A DNA stretch of 45,613 nt from Tubiluchus corallicola (Eukaryota > Priapulida > Priapulimorpha > Priapulimorphida > Tubiluchidae), in contig JAQGDQ010001348.1 in NCBI GenBank assembly GCA_030141605.1, positions 1 to 45,613 on the forward strand, in the 5' to 3' direction. Shown here one piece after another: positions 1 to 9,830 of the stretch. Each line of letters begins with the position of its first letter. Within the stretch, counting starts at the first letter, position 1. Made by a program: the position numbers and the translations under genes. The notes beneath the pieces are model-generated. The model did not search any database. It was not told the origin of the DNA and saw nothing but the letters and a program-made list of their open reading frames with translations.

Positions 1-54
1 AATGAGCTGTAATAAGTTAATATTCTTTTGTAAGTAGTTCTGTATACTCTATGT

Positions 55-548
55 GTGGGGTGTGCAAATTATCTGACTAGCCGGGCCACATTAAACTTTC
101 CCGCAATTCCTCAGGGCAACAGGCAGTTTGATCAAGGAGCCAAGTACAGAAAGGCCTAACAACGATTTTTTTTGCATCCGACCTGCATAAATCATTACTA
201 CTACACTGAAGAAACTATTTTAAAAGTTATTAAAATTTATATTACAAACCATATATTTCTACTTTCAGGACATATAGTGGTAATTTCATTACAATGCATA
301 TTAGTAATGTGTATCACAGAGTCTGTGTAGTACAGTGACATTAAGCTACAACCGTCTTGTAAGGGTTAATGGCATCCGATCTAGTAGAAAAAACTACCCG
401 TACTATCTTTGGGATCGTGGCACGGACTTCAACTGGATACACTCAATTAATCGCCCGGGCCGCACTTTCATTAGATTGACAAATCTCTTCGCGGGCCACA
501 CAAATTCTCTCGGTGTGCCGCAAGTGGCCCGCAATTTGCACACCCCTG
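55..548 (+). mobile_element. Non-autonomous hAT element (copy 1)
   Basis: The ends are inverted repeats (GTGTGCAAA / TTTGCACAC within a CAGGGGTG-type terminus), and the element is flanked by a perfect 8 bp duplication CTCTATGT (47-54 and 549-556), the hAT hallmark. No transposase. The internal sequence is shared with the copies at 31598-32030 (inverted) and 40290-40771. Confidence 0.85.
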
Positions 549-556
549 CTCTATGT

Positions 557-1044
557 TAATTTGCTGAAAAATGAGTGCTAAAGAAAAGATTGATCCATTT
601 ATTAAACCTGCTTGTTACAATTCCAGTCTAGGATTAATTTTAATTATTTAAATTGATCTTTGAAGAGGTTAGTTTCTTCAGCACTGCTATATGACAAATT
701 ATTGAAAAGTTAACCTTTGGTCAGCGCTAAATTTGCTATTTCCCACTAGATGTCACTATTCACTAGGATCTGTTTGCAATACTTTGTTTAAACTTGTTCA
801 TTTTCTCAGACACTTTGTGGTGTGTTAGTAGAAAATAATGATAATGTTTGTTCATATTGCAGTGAGAAATTGTTTTCGTGTGACAGACTGTTTTTCGTGT
901 GACAGACTGTTTTTCGTGTGAGAGGCCGCTTTTTCGTGTGACAGACTGTTTTCTGGTGAGAGACTGTTTTTAGAAACAACATCTCACTCGATACTCTGAC
1001 ATGTTTTTGAAATCACAAATGACACGTCTTTTTTGTTATTCCAG
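557..1044. other. Intron sequence, with a short 23 bp tandem repeat at 870-968
   Basis: No gene. The TTTTCGTGTGACAGACTG unit is repeated four to five times with decay near 870-968, and TGTGGTGTGTTAGTA at 816-830 is a copy of a short motif found elsewhere in the window. Confidence 0.6.
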
Positions 1045-1237
1045 GACGTCTACATCGATGACAAATTCTTGGATTTGAACGGCTACGTTCATGACAACGG
1101 CACACAGCCCGGGTGCCCGCAGAAACACGACATGTGCAAACCCGGTCTATGCAAGAACGGCGGAGAGTGTGTGATGGGTATCAATGGTTACAGATGCGAG
1201 TGTAAAGAGGGGTACGGAGGCATCGACTGTTATGAAC
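1045..1237 (+). CDS. CELSR: CELSR exon w1: end of laminin-G 1 and an EGF domain
   Basis: Acceptor TTATTCCAG, donor GTAAGT; phase 0 in, 1 out. It begins DVYIDDKFLDL, the last strand of a laminin-G domain, then YVHDNGTQPGCP. A six-cysteine EGF domain follows, with the GYRCEC and GYGGIDC signatures. The upstream exon of this laminin-G domain is not in the window. EGF modules in CELSR separate the laminin-G domains in the membrane-proximal ectodomain. Confidence 0.93.
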
Positions 1238-1289
1238 GTAAGTTTCAATATCTAAGCTGCTTTTATAACTATTTGAAATGTTTGCTTCA

Positions 1290-1650
1290 CTTTCTAAAAT
1301 GTTGCCGAATCACCATGGCAATGTTTGCCACTGACTCACCAAGAAAACATGTTTTAATCTTATTGACACGATACACTTCTCATGAACAATTTATACTTTT
1401 GCTTAGTTAATGAAAAGTGAGCTACGAATGCTCTGGTTATTTTTCCAAACTCCATGCAATGTTATCTAAATTTATTTCAAATGATCTACCGTCAAAATGG
1501 CTGAGCTTAACAGTCATCATGGGAGTTTAAATTTACATGCTTCATACAGAACGTTACTGCCACCCTGTGCAAAATGGCGGTATGTAAGTGGTATTAAATT
1601 TCAAGACGAATTTTTTAAGCTTTATGTAAGTGGAGGGCTTTCTTAAGCTT
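1290..1650 (+). repeat. Dispersed repeat 'X', copy 1, leading into the minisatellite
   Basis: The stretch around TTTTAATCTTATTGACA, CAAATGATCTACCGTCAAAA and GGGAGTTTAAATTTA recurs at 10700-11060, and in inverted form at 17690-17900. It ends in a GGTATGTAAG/AATTTTTTAAGCTTTATGT module from which the following array appears to have grown. Confidence 0.7.
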
Positions 1651-2672
1651 CAGGTATGTAAGTAGAGGGTTTTCTTAAGCTTTAGGTATGTAAGTGGAGG
1701 GTTTTCTTAAGCTTTAGGTATGTAAGTAGCGGGTTTTCTTAAGCTTTAGGTATGTAAGTGAAAGGCTTTCTTAAACTTTAGGTATGTAAGTGGAGGGTTT
1801 TCTTAAGCTTTAGGTATGTAAGTGGAGGGCTTTCTTAAGCTTTAGGTATGTAAGAGGAGGGCTTTCTTAAGCTTTAGGTATGTAAGTGGAGGGTTTTCTT
1901 AAACTTTAGGTATGTAAGTGGAGGGTTTTCTTAAGCTTTAGGTATGTAAGTGGAGGGTTTTCTTAAACTTTAGGTATGTAAGTGGAGGGTTTTCTTAAAC
2001 TTTAGGTATGTAAGTGAAAGGCTTTCTTAAACTTTAGGTATGTAAGTGGAGGGTTTTCTTAAGCTTTAGGTATGTAAGTGGAGGGTTTTCTTAAGCTTTA
2101 GGTATGTAAGTGGAGGGTTTTCTTAAGCTTTAGGTATGTAAGTGGAGGGTTTTCTTAAACTTTAGGTATGTAAGTGGAGGGTTTTCTTAAGCTTTAGGTA
2201 TGTAAGTGGAGGGTTTTCTTAACTTTAGGTATGTAAGTGGAGGGTTTTCTTAACTTTAGGTATGTAAGTGAGGTTTCTTAAACTTTAGGTATGTAAGTGG
2301 AGGGTTTTCTTAAGCTTTAGGTATGTAAGTGGAGGGCTTTCTTAAGCTTTAGGTATGTAAGTGGAGGGTTTTCTTAAGCTTTAGGTATGTAAGTGGAGGG
2401 TTTTCTTAAACTTTAGGTATGTAAGTGGAGGGTTTTCTTAAGCTTTAGGTATGTAAGTGGAGGGTTTTCTTAAGCTTTAGGTATGTAAGTGGAGGGTTTT
2501 CTTAAGCTTTAGGTATGTAAGTGGAGGGTTTTCTAAAGCTTTAGGTATGTAAGTGGAGGGTTTTCTTAAGCTCTAGGTATGTAAGTGGAGGGTTTTCTTA
2601 AGCTTTAGGTATGTAAGTGGAGGGTTTTCTTAAGCTCTAGGTATGTAATTAGGCGTTTTCTTCAGCTTTAAA
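1621..2672 (+). repeat. 32 bp minisatellite rich in GTATGTAAGT (about 31 copies)
   Basis: The unit begins GGTATGTAAGTGGAGGGTTT and ends TCTTAAGCTTTA; measured spacing is 32 bp. Variants are AAGCTTTA/AAACTTTA and GGGTTT/GGGCTT. Every copy carries a donor-like GTATGTAAG or GTAAGT. It lies in the intron between w1 and w2. The same family forms a second array at 18081-18755. Confidence 0.95.
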
Positions 2673-3413
2673 TAAAATTTGGCGCTTAAAATTTCAGGTT
2701 TTGTGTCATTTACAATTCTGTACATAATTTTTATCCTTCAGTTGTTGTGAAATTTAGAATGTCACTAAAAAGTAGATTTTGTTCACACTTGCCCAGCAGT
2801 GTTCAGCCAATCCATTCACTCATCGTTATTCACTCACTCACTCGCTCGCTCACTCGTTCACTCGTTCACCTGAAATTCAGTTCAAAATTTCTCACATGTC
2901 ACATTGTCTGTTTGTCTGATGTAAGTTTTCACTGCAAACTCACATCTCGGTTTGCCGGACAAAGACATAGGCTTGAATTTGCCGCTTGTCAGTATTACCC
3001 GATACTAGGCTAATGCAGAATTAATCGCCTAATTGTCTCAAAAACGTCCAGTACGGGCTGCTGCTATGCAAAAGTATATCAAAATTATCGTCAATTAACT
3101 CAAAGAACTCCGCCGTAATTCCGCGTACGCACGTTGGTTAAACCACTTGAACACGCTGACATACAAGCTACACTCATGTCATTACGTTCTGCTTGGATGT
3201 AAGCAAAGTGACGGCCTGCCAACTAGCGGTCAGCTCGCGAAACAACATACTGTAGTAGTGCGTCCAGATTTTGTCCAATTTTTCCGGTATCCGTAAAAGC
3301 GCGGTCCGGCAAAGCGAGATACGAGTGTATTTGACGCTGCCAGAAGATCGGTTAGCAGCCACAAAACTCCGATTTATTTCAGTTTTGTTTATTGTCGTTT
3401 AACTTTTTCTCAG
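2673..3413. repeat. Intron: CACT microsatellite and a dispersed repeat (about 3010-3360)
   Basis: CACTCACTCGCTCGCTCACT microsatellite near 2825-2870. From about 3010 the sequence (CTAATTGTCTCAAAAACG; GCCTGCCAACTAGCGGTCAGC) matches, in inverted orientation, 28330-28620. It is a diverged dispersed repeat of unknown class with no coding sequence. Confidence 0.65.
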
Positions 3414-3595
3414 ACGTTGGAAAGTCGTACTTGTTTGGAGGTCAGAGCAACATGTATTACACGCTGAAGAAACCACTAATCCAGACGCCATGGTTTACCG
3501 GTATTGCGTTCAGAACACGGAAGCCAAGCGGATTGTTGATGAGCATCAGTCTCGCACATCCGCACACTAAACGCTCATTTCTAGTTACCATCGAG
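3414..3595 (+). CDS. CELSR: CELSR exon w2: start of laminin-G domain 2
   Basis: Acceptor TTTTTCTCAG, donor GTTAGT; phase 1 in, 0 out. Codes for 61 residues with the codon split from w1. The stretch SYLFGG, then the hydrophobic WFTGIAFRTRKPSGLLMSI, is typical of the first beta strands of a laminin-G sandwich (the 'FRT..p.GlL' motif). It continues directly into w3. Confidence 0.92.
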
Positions 3596-3668
3596 GTTAG
3601 TTGAATTTTTCTGGCTAATTTCTTTACTACAAAGAAATTTTAGTTTTAAATAGAATCGCAATGTTTTA

Positions 3669-4496
3669 CCGTATTTATTCGAGTATAACGCGCGGAGATG
3701 TGGCAGATGTGGCGGAGATGAGGATGTTGAGATGGATGGTGGGAGTAACAAGAAGGGATAAAATCAGGAATAGTAATATTAGAGGAACAGTGAAAATAGT
3801 GGAAGCCTCGAAAAAGATACAAGAGGCAAGATTGCGATGGTATGGGCACCTGAAAAGAAGAGTCGGGGAAGATCACGTGGGAAGGGAGGTCATGGAAATG
3901 GAAGTGCTGGGAAATAGAAGAAGAGGACGACCCAAGCTGAGATGGTTTGAACGTATTAACGGAGACCTTAGAGAGAAGAACATAAATGAAGAGATGGTCA
4001 ACAACAGGAATGCATGGAGAAGACTTATTCACAACGGCGACCCCGCATAGGGAAAAGCTGGGAAGAAGAAGAAGATTCGAGTATAATGCGCAAACTTTTC
4101 TACCTAAAGAAGAACACAAAGTTTGGGCGCGTTATAAACGAGGGCTGGGGTGACACGCTTAGATGTATCAATACATTATTTGTGCAATGACTCATTAGTC
4201 GAAGATATCGCTGACCACAATCGCAAAACATTGAATGCAGACACATCTCTCCACCCACAAAACACCTATGGTCTATTTTTAGTAACAGTATCCAAAGCAC
4301 TTGCGTTGACGATCTAAAATAAATAATTCTCAATGGCTCATGGGCAACACTCACTGCAGAGGCGAGGCGTAGCTAAGGAAATAAGGAAATAATATTTGTG
4401 GGTGTGATAAAATTAGGGGTGTGCGTTATACACGTGTGCGCGTCATACACGTGTGCGCGATATACACGTGTGCGCGTTATACTCGAATAAATACGA
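3669..4496. mobile_element. TA-flanked DNA transposon (Tc1/mariner or pogo type MITE)
   Basis: Terminal inverted repeats of about 24 bp (GTATTTATTCGAGTATAACG... and its complement at 4472-4495), with TA on both outer sides (3667-3668, 4497-4498). No transposase frame. Removing the nested LINE leaves about 430 bp. Subterminal ACACGTGTGCGCG-type repeats occur at 4420-4480. The superfamily is inferred from the TA duplication only. Confidence 0.75.
3694..4074 (+). mobile_element. 5'-truncated LINE inserted in the MITE (reverse transcriptase C-terminal fragment)
   Basis: The open frame to 4050 encodes MRMLRWMVGVTRRDKIRN, ARLRWYGHLKRR and RRRGRPKLRWFERI, the C-terminal tail typical of non-LTR retrotransposon ORF2. 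It ends in a GAA repeat tail. The flanks form a 17 bp target duplication ATTCGAGTATAAYGCGC (3677-3693 and 4075-4091), which lies inside the MITE terminal repeat. Catalytic domains are absent, so it is a dead fragment. Confidence 0.88.
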
Positions 4497-4530
4497 TATC
4501 ATATTTGAATAATGCTATGTTCTTACATCA

Positions 4531-5258
4531 GGTGTAGACTTTGCTCAAGTTTAAGTTACTGAAGTGTTTGCAGAACGTTTCAACTATCCAGACACAACAC
4601 ACTGATAAACCCCGGCCTCAAGGCGTAGACTTTGCTCAGGTTTAAGTTACTGAAGTGTTTGCAGAACGTTTCAACTATCCAGACACAACACACTGATAAA
4701 CCCCGGCCTCAAGGCGTAGACTTTGCTCAAGTTTAAGTTACTGAAGTGTTTGCAGAACGTTTCAACTATCCAGACACAACACACTGATAAACCTCGGCCT
4801 CAAGGTGTAGACTTTGCTCAAGTTTAAGTTACTGAAGTGTTTGCAGAACGTTTCAACTATCCAGACACAACACACTGATAAACCTCGGCCTCAAGGCGTA
4901 CACTTTGCTCAGGTTTAAGTTACTGAAGTGTTTGCAGAACGTTTCAACTATCCAGACACAACACACTGATAAACCTCGGCCTCAAGGTGTAGACTTTGCT
5001 CAAGTTTAAGTTACTGAAGTGTTTACAGAACGTTTCAACTATCCAGACACAACACACTGATAAACCTCGGCCTCAAGGTGTAGACTTTGCTCAAGTTTAA
5101 GTTACTGAAGTGTTTGCAAAACGTTTCAACTATCCAGACACAACACACTGATAAACCTCGGCCTCATGGTGTAGACTTTGCTCAAGTTTAAGTCACTGAA
5201 GTGTTTACAGAACGTTTCAACTATCCAGACACAACACACTGATAAACCTCGGCCTCAA
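4531..5258. repeat. 91 bp minisatellite, 8 copies
   Basis: The unit starts GGTGTAGACTTTGCTCAAGT and ends AACCTCGGCCTCAA. Spacing is exactly 91 bp (4531, 4622, 4713 and so on), with a few point variants (AGGTTTAAG/AAGTTTAAG; TTTGCAG/TTTACAG). Intronic. Confidence 0.95.
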
Positions 5259-5958
5259 GTCTACTCTAGTCTTAAGCAGAAATTTTTGCTAAAAGACGAA
5301 ACGGCCTTAATTTCTTCTTGCCTGATCAGTTGGTTTTTCCTGGAATAGCAGCAGAACATTGTACAGCTTGGGCAGTAACAAGCAGGTGATCAATAACTTA
5401 GTGTGTATGATCACGCAAGTGCTCACCAGGCTCAGCTACTCAATAGGTTAAGTTCGAGCGGCTGAAGAGGGCGTGTTTTTCTTAATTTCATCCAATTAAA
5501 TCACTTATAGATGTTTAAACAAATAACATGATTGTATGTCTGAGATTATTCTGAATAGTTCAGTACCTAATTCGTAATCAGTTAGTCATGTCTGTACTCA
5601 TACAGTAGCAGAAAAGACCTTTTTTGAATGGTGCGGTCCTGGAGAAGTTTTAAGAATAAGTTCACCTGCATGCTGTGGCTTCATTTTGTGGTAAAAAACA
5701 GTTAAGAAACCAGTTTGTGAAGGTGTGAAGTAACTAAATGTAGTGATCATTTGTTATAATGTATATTATTACATACATGTTTTTAGATACCAGAATAAAT
5801 TATTTAACATTTTTTGCTATTAATGTTAATGCCAGTCTTCTATGTGAATATTTAAATGAGTAAAAGGCAAATAATAATAAAGATGAGAGCTGGTTCACAT
5901 TGCAAGTGTGAACAGATCACAACAAAAGTAACTGGATTTAATAAAATGCTTGTTTCAG
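5259..5958. other. Intron, nothing recognised
   Basis: AT-rich sequence with no coding frame, tandem repeat or recognisable transposon signature seen. Confidence 0.5.
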
Positions 5959-6105
5959 CTCCGTGATGGTTATGTACAGTACAGAGCCGACAAACAATTG
6001 GTCAGGTTGTTGAGTTACAAAGTGTCCGATGGTAAATGGCATTATGTCGAGAGCGAATGGACTGCCAGCAAACTGACCGTAGCACTGGACCGTGGTCAGT
6101 TTACT
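5959..6105 (+). CDS. CELSR: CELSR exon w3: laminin-G domain 2, middle
   Basis: Acceptor CTTGTTTCAG, donor GTGAGT; exactly 49 codons, phase 0 to 0. Contains LRDGYVQYRAD and VSDGKWHYVESEW; the 'l.dG.v.y' and 'v.DGkWH.v' motifs are laminin-G hallmarks. A symmetric exon, so skipping would keep the frame but remove the domain core. Confidence 0.93.
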
Positions 6106-6862
6106 GTGAGTACCGAATTTTTCATTTACTCTCATTTCTTGGCAACTTTTATTTCTCCTTTAACATTTCACAGTGTGTTGCAATGTTATTTTTTGTTTTA
6201 GTTGTTATTGTTGCCTGACAGATGGCAGCACTGACAGCTAAGTTATCGAATTGTTAACAAAGTCATGAAATGTGGATAAAGTTCCCTAACTGCATGTGGC
6301 ATATTACACCCGGATCAGCTACATTCTTAAACTGTTTATAGTGTGTTAGTGCGAAATTAATACATGCAACTGCAAGTAGTGCAGTTACACACTGGTATTG
6401 GTTTTTTAACTCGTCGCTAGATGGCAGACAAAAAATTGCTCAGTCACCATAGCAACGCCAAATTTAGCAATGCCCATTCCCATGAAAGACACTTCGTTTT
6501 ACTGAACAAAACAGCATAAAACACTGAAAAGATTCACCGAAAACGCACAAAAACCAAAAATGATCTTGACACAAAAATGTGATCATTACAAAGCTTAAGT
6601 ACCCTTCTTAAAAGATCCATTGACTGTTTTTACCTGCAAATTCTCATTCTAACAAAATTAACGAATCTTGTGTAAAAAGGGTCTCAATGGTCAGCAAGTT
6701 GATCAGGTACAACAATGAAACTTGTAATTGCACTGTTTGCAGTCACGTGAATAGTAAGAATTTGTTTGACTTCTCCTCTTCAGGTTTTAGAGAAATGCTT
6801 TAGGGTAACTCTGTCTCCTCTTTCGTGTTTTTTTTATAAAACAACGACGATGTAAATTTCAG
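6106..6862. other. Intron w3-w4, nothing recognised
   Basis: No gene or tandem repeat. CTAGATGGCAG- and GTGTGTTAG-like words echo other parts of the window but are too short to call. Confidence 0.5.
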
Positions 6863-6985
6863 GTAACACGAGTCGTGAGTCAGAGCTTGCAGGGGATGAG
6901 CGTGAGTCGAATAAACGTCGGTGGCATCTCTCAGTATTCGGCAAACAAAGTGGAAGTGATTAATGGCTTCAGAGGCTGCATACAG
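6863..6985 (+). CDS. CELSR: CELSR exon w4: laminin-G domain 2, GFRGCIQ end (donor lies in a minisatellite)
   Basis: Acceptor AATTTCAG, first donor CAG|GTGAGA; exactly 41 codons, phase 0 to 0. It runs VTRVVSQ to the canonical laminin-G ending NGFRGCIQ. The last 24 exon bases plus the first 15 intron bases are then repeated in tandem at 39 bp spacing to about 8150, and each full copy carries the same CAG|GTGAGA donor. The end given here is the first donor, which makes a normal-length domain. Using later donors would extend the exon in frame up to 7921 by 13 residues per repeat. Confidence 0.9.
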
Positions 6986-8150
6986 GTGAGAATGTTTGTC
7001 AATGGCTTCAGAGGCTGCATACAGGTGAGAGTGTTTGTCAGTGGCTTCAGAGGCTGCATACAGGTGAGAGTGTTTGTCAGTGGCTTCAGAGGCTGCATAC
7101 AGGTGAGAGTGTTTGTCAGTGGCTTCAGAGGCTGCATACAGGTGAGAATGTTTGTCAGTGGCTTCAGAGGCTGCATACAGGTGAGAGTGTTTGTCAGTGG
7201 CTTTAGAGGCTGCATACAGGTGAGAATGTTTGTCAGTGGCTTCAGAGGCTGCATACAGGTGAGAATGTTTGTCAGTGGCTTCAGAGGCTGCATACAGGTG
7301 AGAATGTTTGTCAGTGGCTTCAGAGGCTGCATACAGGTGAGAATGTTTGTCAGTGGCTTTAGAGGCTGCATACAGGTGAGAATGTTTGTCAGTGGCTTTA
7401 GAGGCTGCATACAGGTGAGAATGTTTGTCAGTGGCTTTAGAGGCTGCATACAGGTGAGAATGTTTGTCAGTGGCTTCAGAGGCTGCATACAGGTGAGAAT
7501 GTTTGTCAGTGGCTTTAGAGGCTGCATACAGGTGAGAATGTTTGTCAGTGGCTTTAGAGGCTGCATACAGGTGAGAGTGTTTGTCAGTGGCTTCAGAGGC
7601 TGCATACAGGTGAGGATGTTTGTCAGTGGCTTCAGAGGCTGCATACAGGTGAGAATGTTTGTCAGTGGCTTCAGAGACTGCATACAGGTGAGAGTGTTTG
7701 TCAGTGGCTTCAGAGACTGCATACAGGTGAGGATGTTTGTCAGTGGCTTCAGAGGCTGCATACAGGTGAGAATGTTTGTCAGTGGCTTCAGAGGCTGCAT
7801 ACAGGTGAGAATGTTTGTCAGTGGCTTTAGAGGCTGCATACAGGTGAGAGTGTTTGTCAGTGGCTTCAGAGACTGCATACAGGTGAGAGTGTTTGTCAGT
7901 GGCTTCAGAGGCTGCATACAGGTGATAGAGAATGTCTGTCAGTGGCTTCAGAGACTGCATACAGGTGATAGAGAATGTTTGTCAGTGGCTTCAGAGACTG
8001 CATAAAGGTGAGAATGTTTGTCAGTGGCTTTAAATACAGGTGAGAATGTTTGTCAGTGGCTTCAGAGGCTGCATACAGGTGAGAGTGTTTGTCAGTGGCT
8101 TCAGAGACTGCATACAGGTGAGAGTGTTTGTCAGTGGCTTCAGAGGCTCC
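6962..8150 (+). repeat. 39 bp minisatellite spanning the w4 exon-intron boundary
   Basis: The unit is 24 bases of exon end (AATGGCTTCAGAGGCTGCAT + ACAG) plus 15 bases of intron start (GTGAGAATGTTTGTC). From 6985 to 7921 there are 24 further boundary copies at exactly 39 bp. Two 43 bp units with GTGATAGAG and several degenerate ones follow, up to about 8150. The first copy keeps AATGGC as in the exon; later ones have AGTGGC. The exon frame stays open through all the 39 bp copies. Confidence 0.97.
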
Positions 8151-8489
8151 ATGTGTATTGCGTCTGATCTGCGATAAATATTTTGAACAGCAAAGGGCTC
8201 AGCAGGACTCCCTGCAGGAGCCCACAGCATTGTATGATAAGGTTACGATGTTCTCAGACTGTCATCAAGAATAACGTAACTTTTATTCGTAAATTGATTA
8301 ACGTGTTTCCACTTAACTGTTAACTGAGTGAACATTAATTTTAATAGAGACATACAGGGAGTCTATAAAGTCTCTTTACGGTTTTAAAAATTTATTTCAA
8401 AGGCAGTTGACAACACTTGTTAACTACATTTCTTCTAATGCTATCAGTGGTTGTCAAAGTTTTTTTAACTCATTTAATACACTTCTATA

Positions 8490-9090
8490 TGGGCACCATT
8501 AGTTGCGCGAAGCACATCAAGACGGTACTTGATTTCTTGCCATGAGCATAGCCTCATCAATGATGGCGATGGCATCAGAAATCCTCTTGCTTCAAGTCAG
8601 TAATGTCCCGTATCTTTGTTCGATACACGATGTCTTTCACATAACCCCATGTATCTCTTCCATACTTAGTTCTGTAGTTTCGTCATAGCCTCATCAATGG
8701 TGGCGATGGCATCAGAAATCCTTTGCTTCAAGTCAGTAATGTCCCGTATCTTTGTTCGATACACGATGTCTTTCACATAACCCCATGGATCTCTTCCATA
8801 CTTAGTTCTGTAGTTTCGTCATAGCCTCATCAATGGTGGCGATGGCATCAGAAATCCTTTGCTTCAAGTCAGTAATGTCCCGTATCTTTGTTCGATACAC
8901 GATGTCTTTCACATAACCCCATGGATCTCTTCCATACTTAGTTCTGTAGTTTCGTCATAGCCTCATCAATGGTGGCGATGGCATCAGAAATCCTCTTGCT
9001 TCAAGTCAGTAATGTCCCGTATCTTTGTTCGATACACGATGTCTTTCACATAACCCCATGGATCTCTTCCATACTTAGTTCTGTAGTTTC
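8490..9090 (-). repeat. 138 bp tandem repeat of the transposase C-terminal segment, about 4 copies
   Basis: GTCATAGCCTCATCAATGGT through TTAGTTCTGTAGTTTC recurs four times (starting near 8543, 8683, 8818 and 8955) with few differences. The unit encodes NYRTKYGRDPWGYVKD to IDEAMT on the minus strand, and 46 codons would fit 138 bases. It appears to be a tandem amplification inside a dead transposon. Confidence 0.85.
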
Positions 9091-9127
9091 ACTGAATCTG
9101 CACATATGATTTTGTCTCAATAAACCA

Positions 9128-9272
9128 TGATACACACTGTGCCTTCTCTTGAGGGGCACCCATTTTTGGGGTTTCAGTTAACAGTACCCTTCTATCAATT
9201 ATACATACTGTGCCTTCTCTTGAGGGTTCCCATTTTTGGGGTTTCAGTTAACAGTACCCTTCTATCAACAGG
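9128..9272. repeat. Direct duplication of about 72 bp
   Basis: ACTGTGCCTTCTCTTGAGGG ... CAGTTAACAGTACCCTTCTA occurs twice in a row, inside the mariner-type element. Confidence 0.85.
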
Positions 9273-9658
9273 AGACCTACATAAAATGCAAAATTTCAAT
9301 GTGATCTCAGACTTAAATAAGTACTGAATAAAACAAACAAATCTGTTAAGATATCTTGTCAATTGCCTTTGTAATAAATTTTTAAAATTGTAAAGAGACT
9401 TTATAGACACCCTGTACTTTGCTATGGTTTACATTTATAAATCTTTGACTATTAGCAAGGCAAATGTAAAATGGCTGGTGCCTCTTTAAATGATTTCTAA
9501 AATCCTTTGGATTTGAAAAAAATTAGTAATGAAATTTACTTGTGTAATTTTAGCATTGTTATCAGTAATTTTGTAGCAATTTCTTAGTGGCCTACGGCAA
9601 CTTACCGTAGCCGTTATCAGACACTGGAATGTTAACTAAGTTGTAATTCGTGATCTAG

Positions 9659-9830
9659 GAAATCCGGATGGGTAGTGGACAGAATCGCTTACTCGCCAGT
9701 CCGGAGCTGTTCAATGTGAACGAGGGTTGCGCCATGCCGAATCCGTGTTCGGAACGACCGTCTCCGTGCTCGAGTCATAACAGCGACTGCATTAACGACT
9801 GGGGCGAATATCGTTGCCAGTGCAAGAAAG
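9659..9830 (+). CDS. CELSR: CELSR exon w5: laminin-G 2 end and EGF
   Basis: Acceptor TGATCTAG (a weak pyrimidine tract), donor GTAACG; phase 0 in, 1 out. Starts EIRMGSGQN, replacing the usual 'DvrvG' after GC(I/M)Q, then a cysteine-rich EGF whose CINDWGEYRCQC fits the Asp/Asn beta-hydroxylation consensus C-x-[DN]-x4-[FY]-x-C-x-C. The last EGF cysteine lies in w6 (GYIGEHC). Confidence 0.9.

Larger units (their letters stand above)
8355..9414 (-). mobile_element. Mariner/Tc-type transposon remnant with TA target duplication
   Basis: The ends ACAGGGTGTCTATAAAGTCT-like are inverted repeats (left near 8355-8405, right 9362-9414), with TA at 8353-8354 and 9415-9416. The minus strand encodes the end of a DDE transposase: WGYVKDIVYRTKIRDITDLK, then AIATIDEAM and YRLDVLRATNGAHIEV (8465-8535). 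The frame is broken and the catalytic part is missing. Inside, the C-terminal segment is repeated as listed separately. Confidence 0.85.

Noticed and set aside
335-559. 74 aa frame and its near copy at 40569-40772
   Set aside because: Two copies of a hAT MITE interior; similarity reflects the shared transposon, and neither resembles a transposase.
3661-4050. Host protein gene with an RRRGRPKLRWFERI motif
   Set aside because: The motif belongs to the LINE ORF2 tail, and the segment is bounded by a target duplication.
6962-8150. CRISPR-like array
   Set aside because: Contiguous tandem units without spacers, in an animal gene.
6800-8230. Long minus-strand frames (HLYAASEATDKHS... and MQPLKPLTN... 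repeats)
   Set aside because: They are the reverse complement of the 39 bp boundary array; open only because the unit is a multiple of 3.
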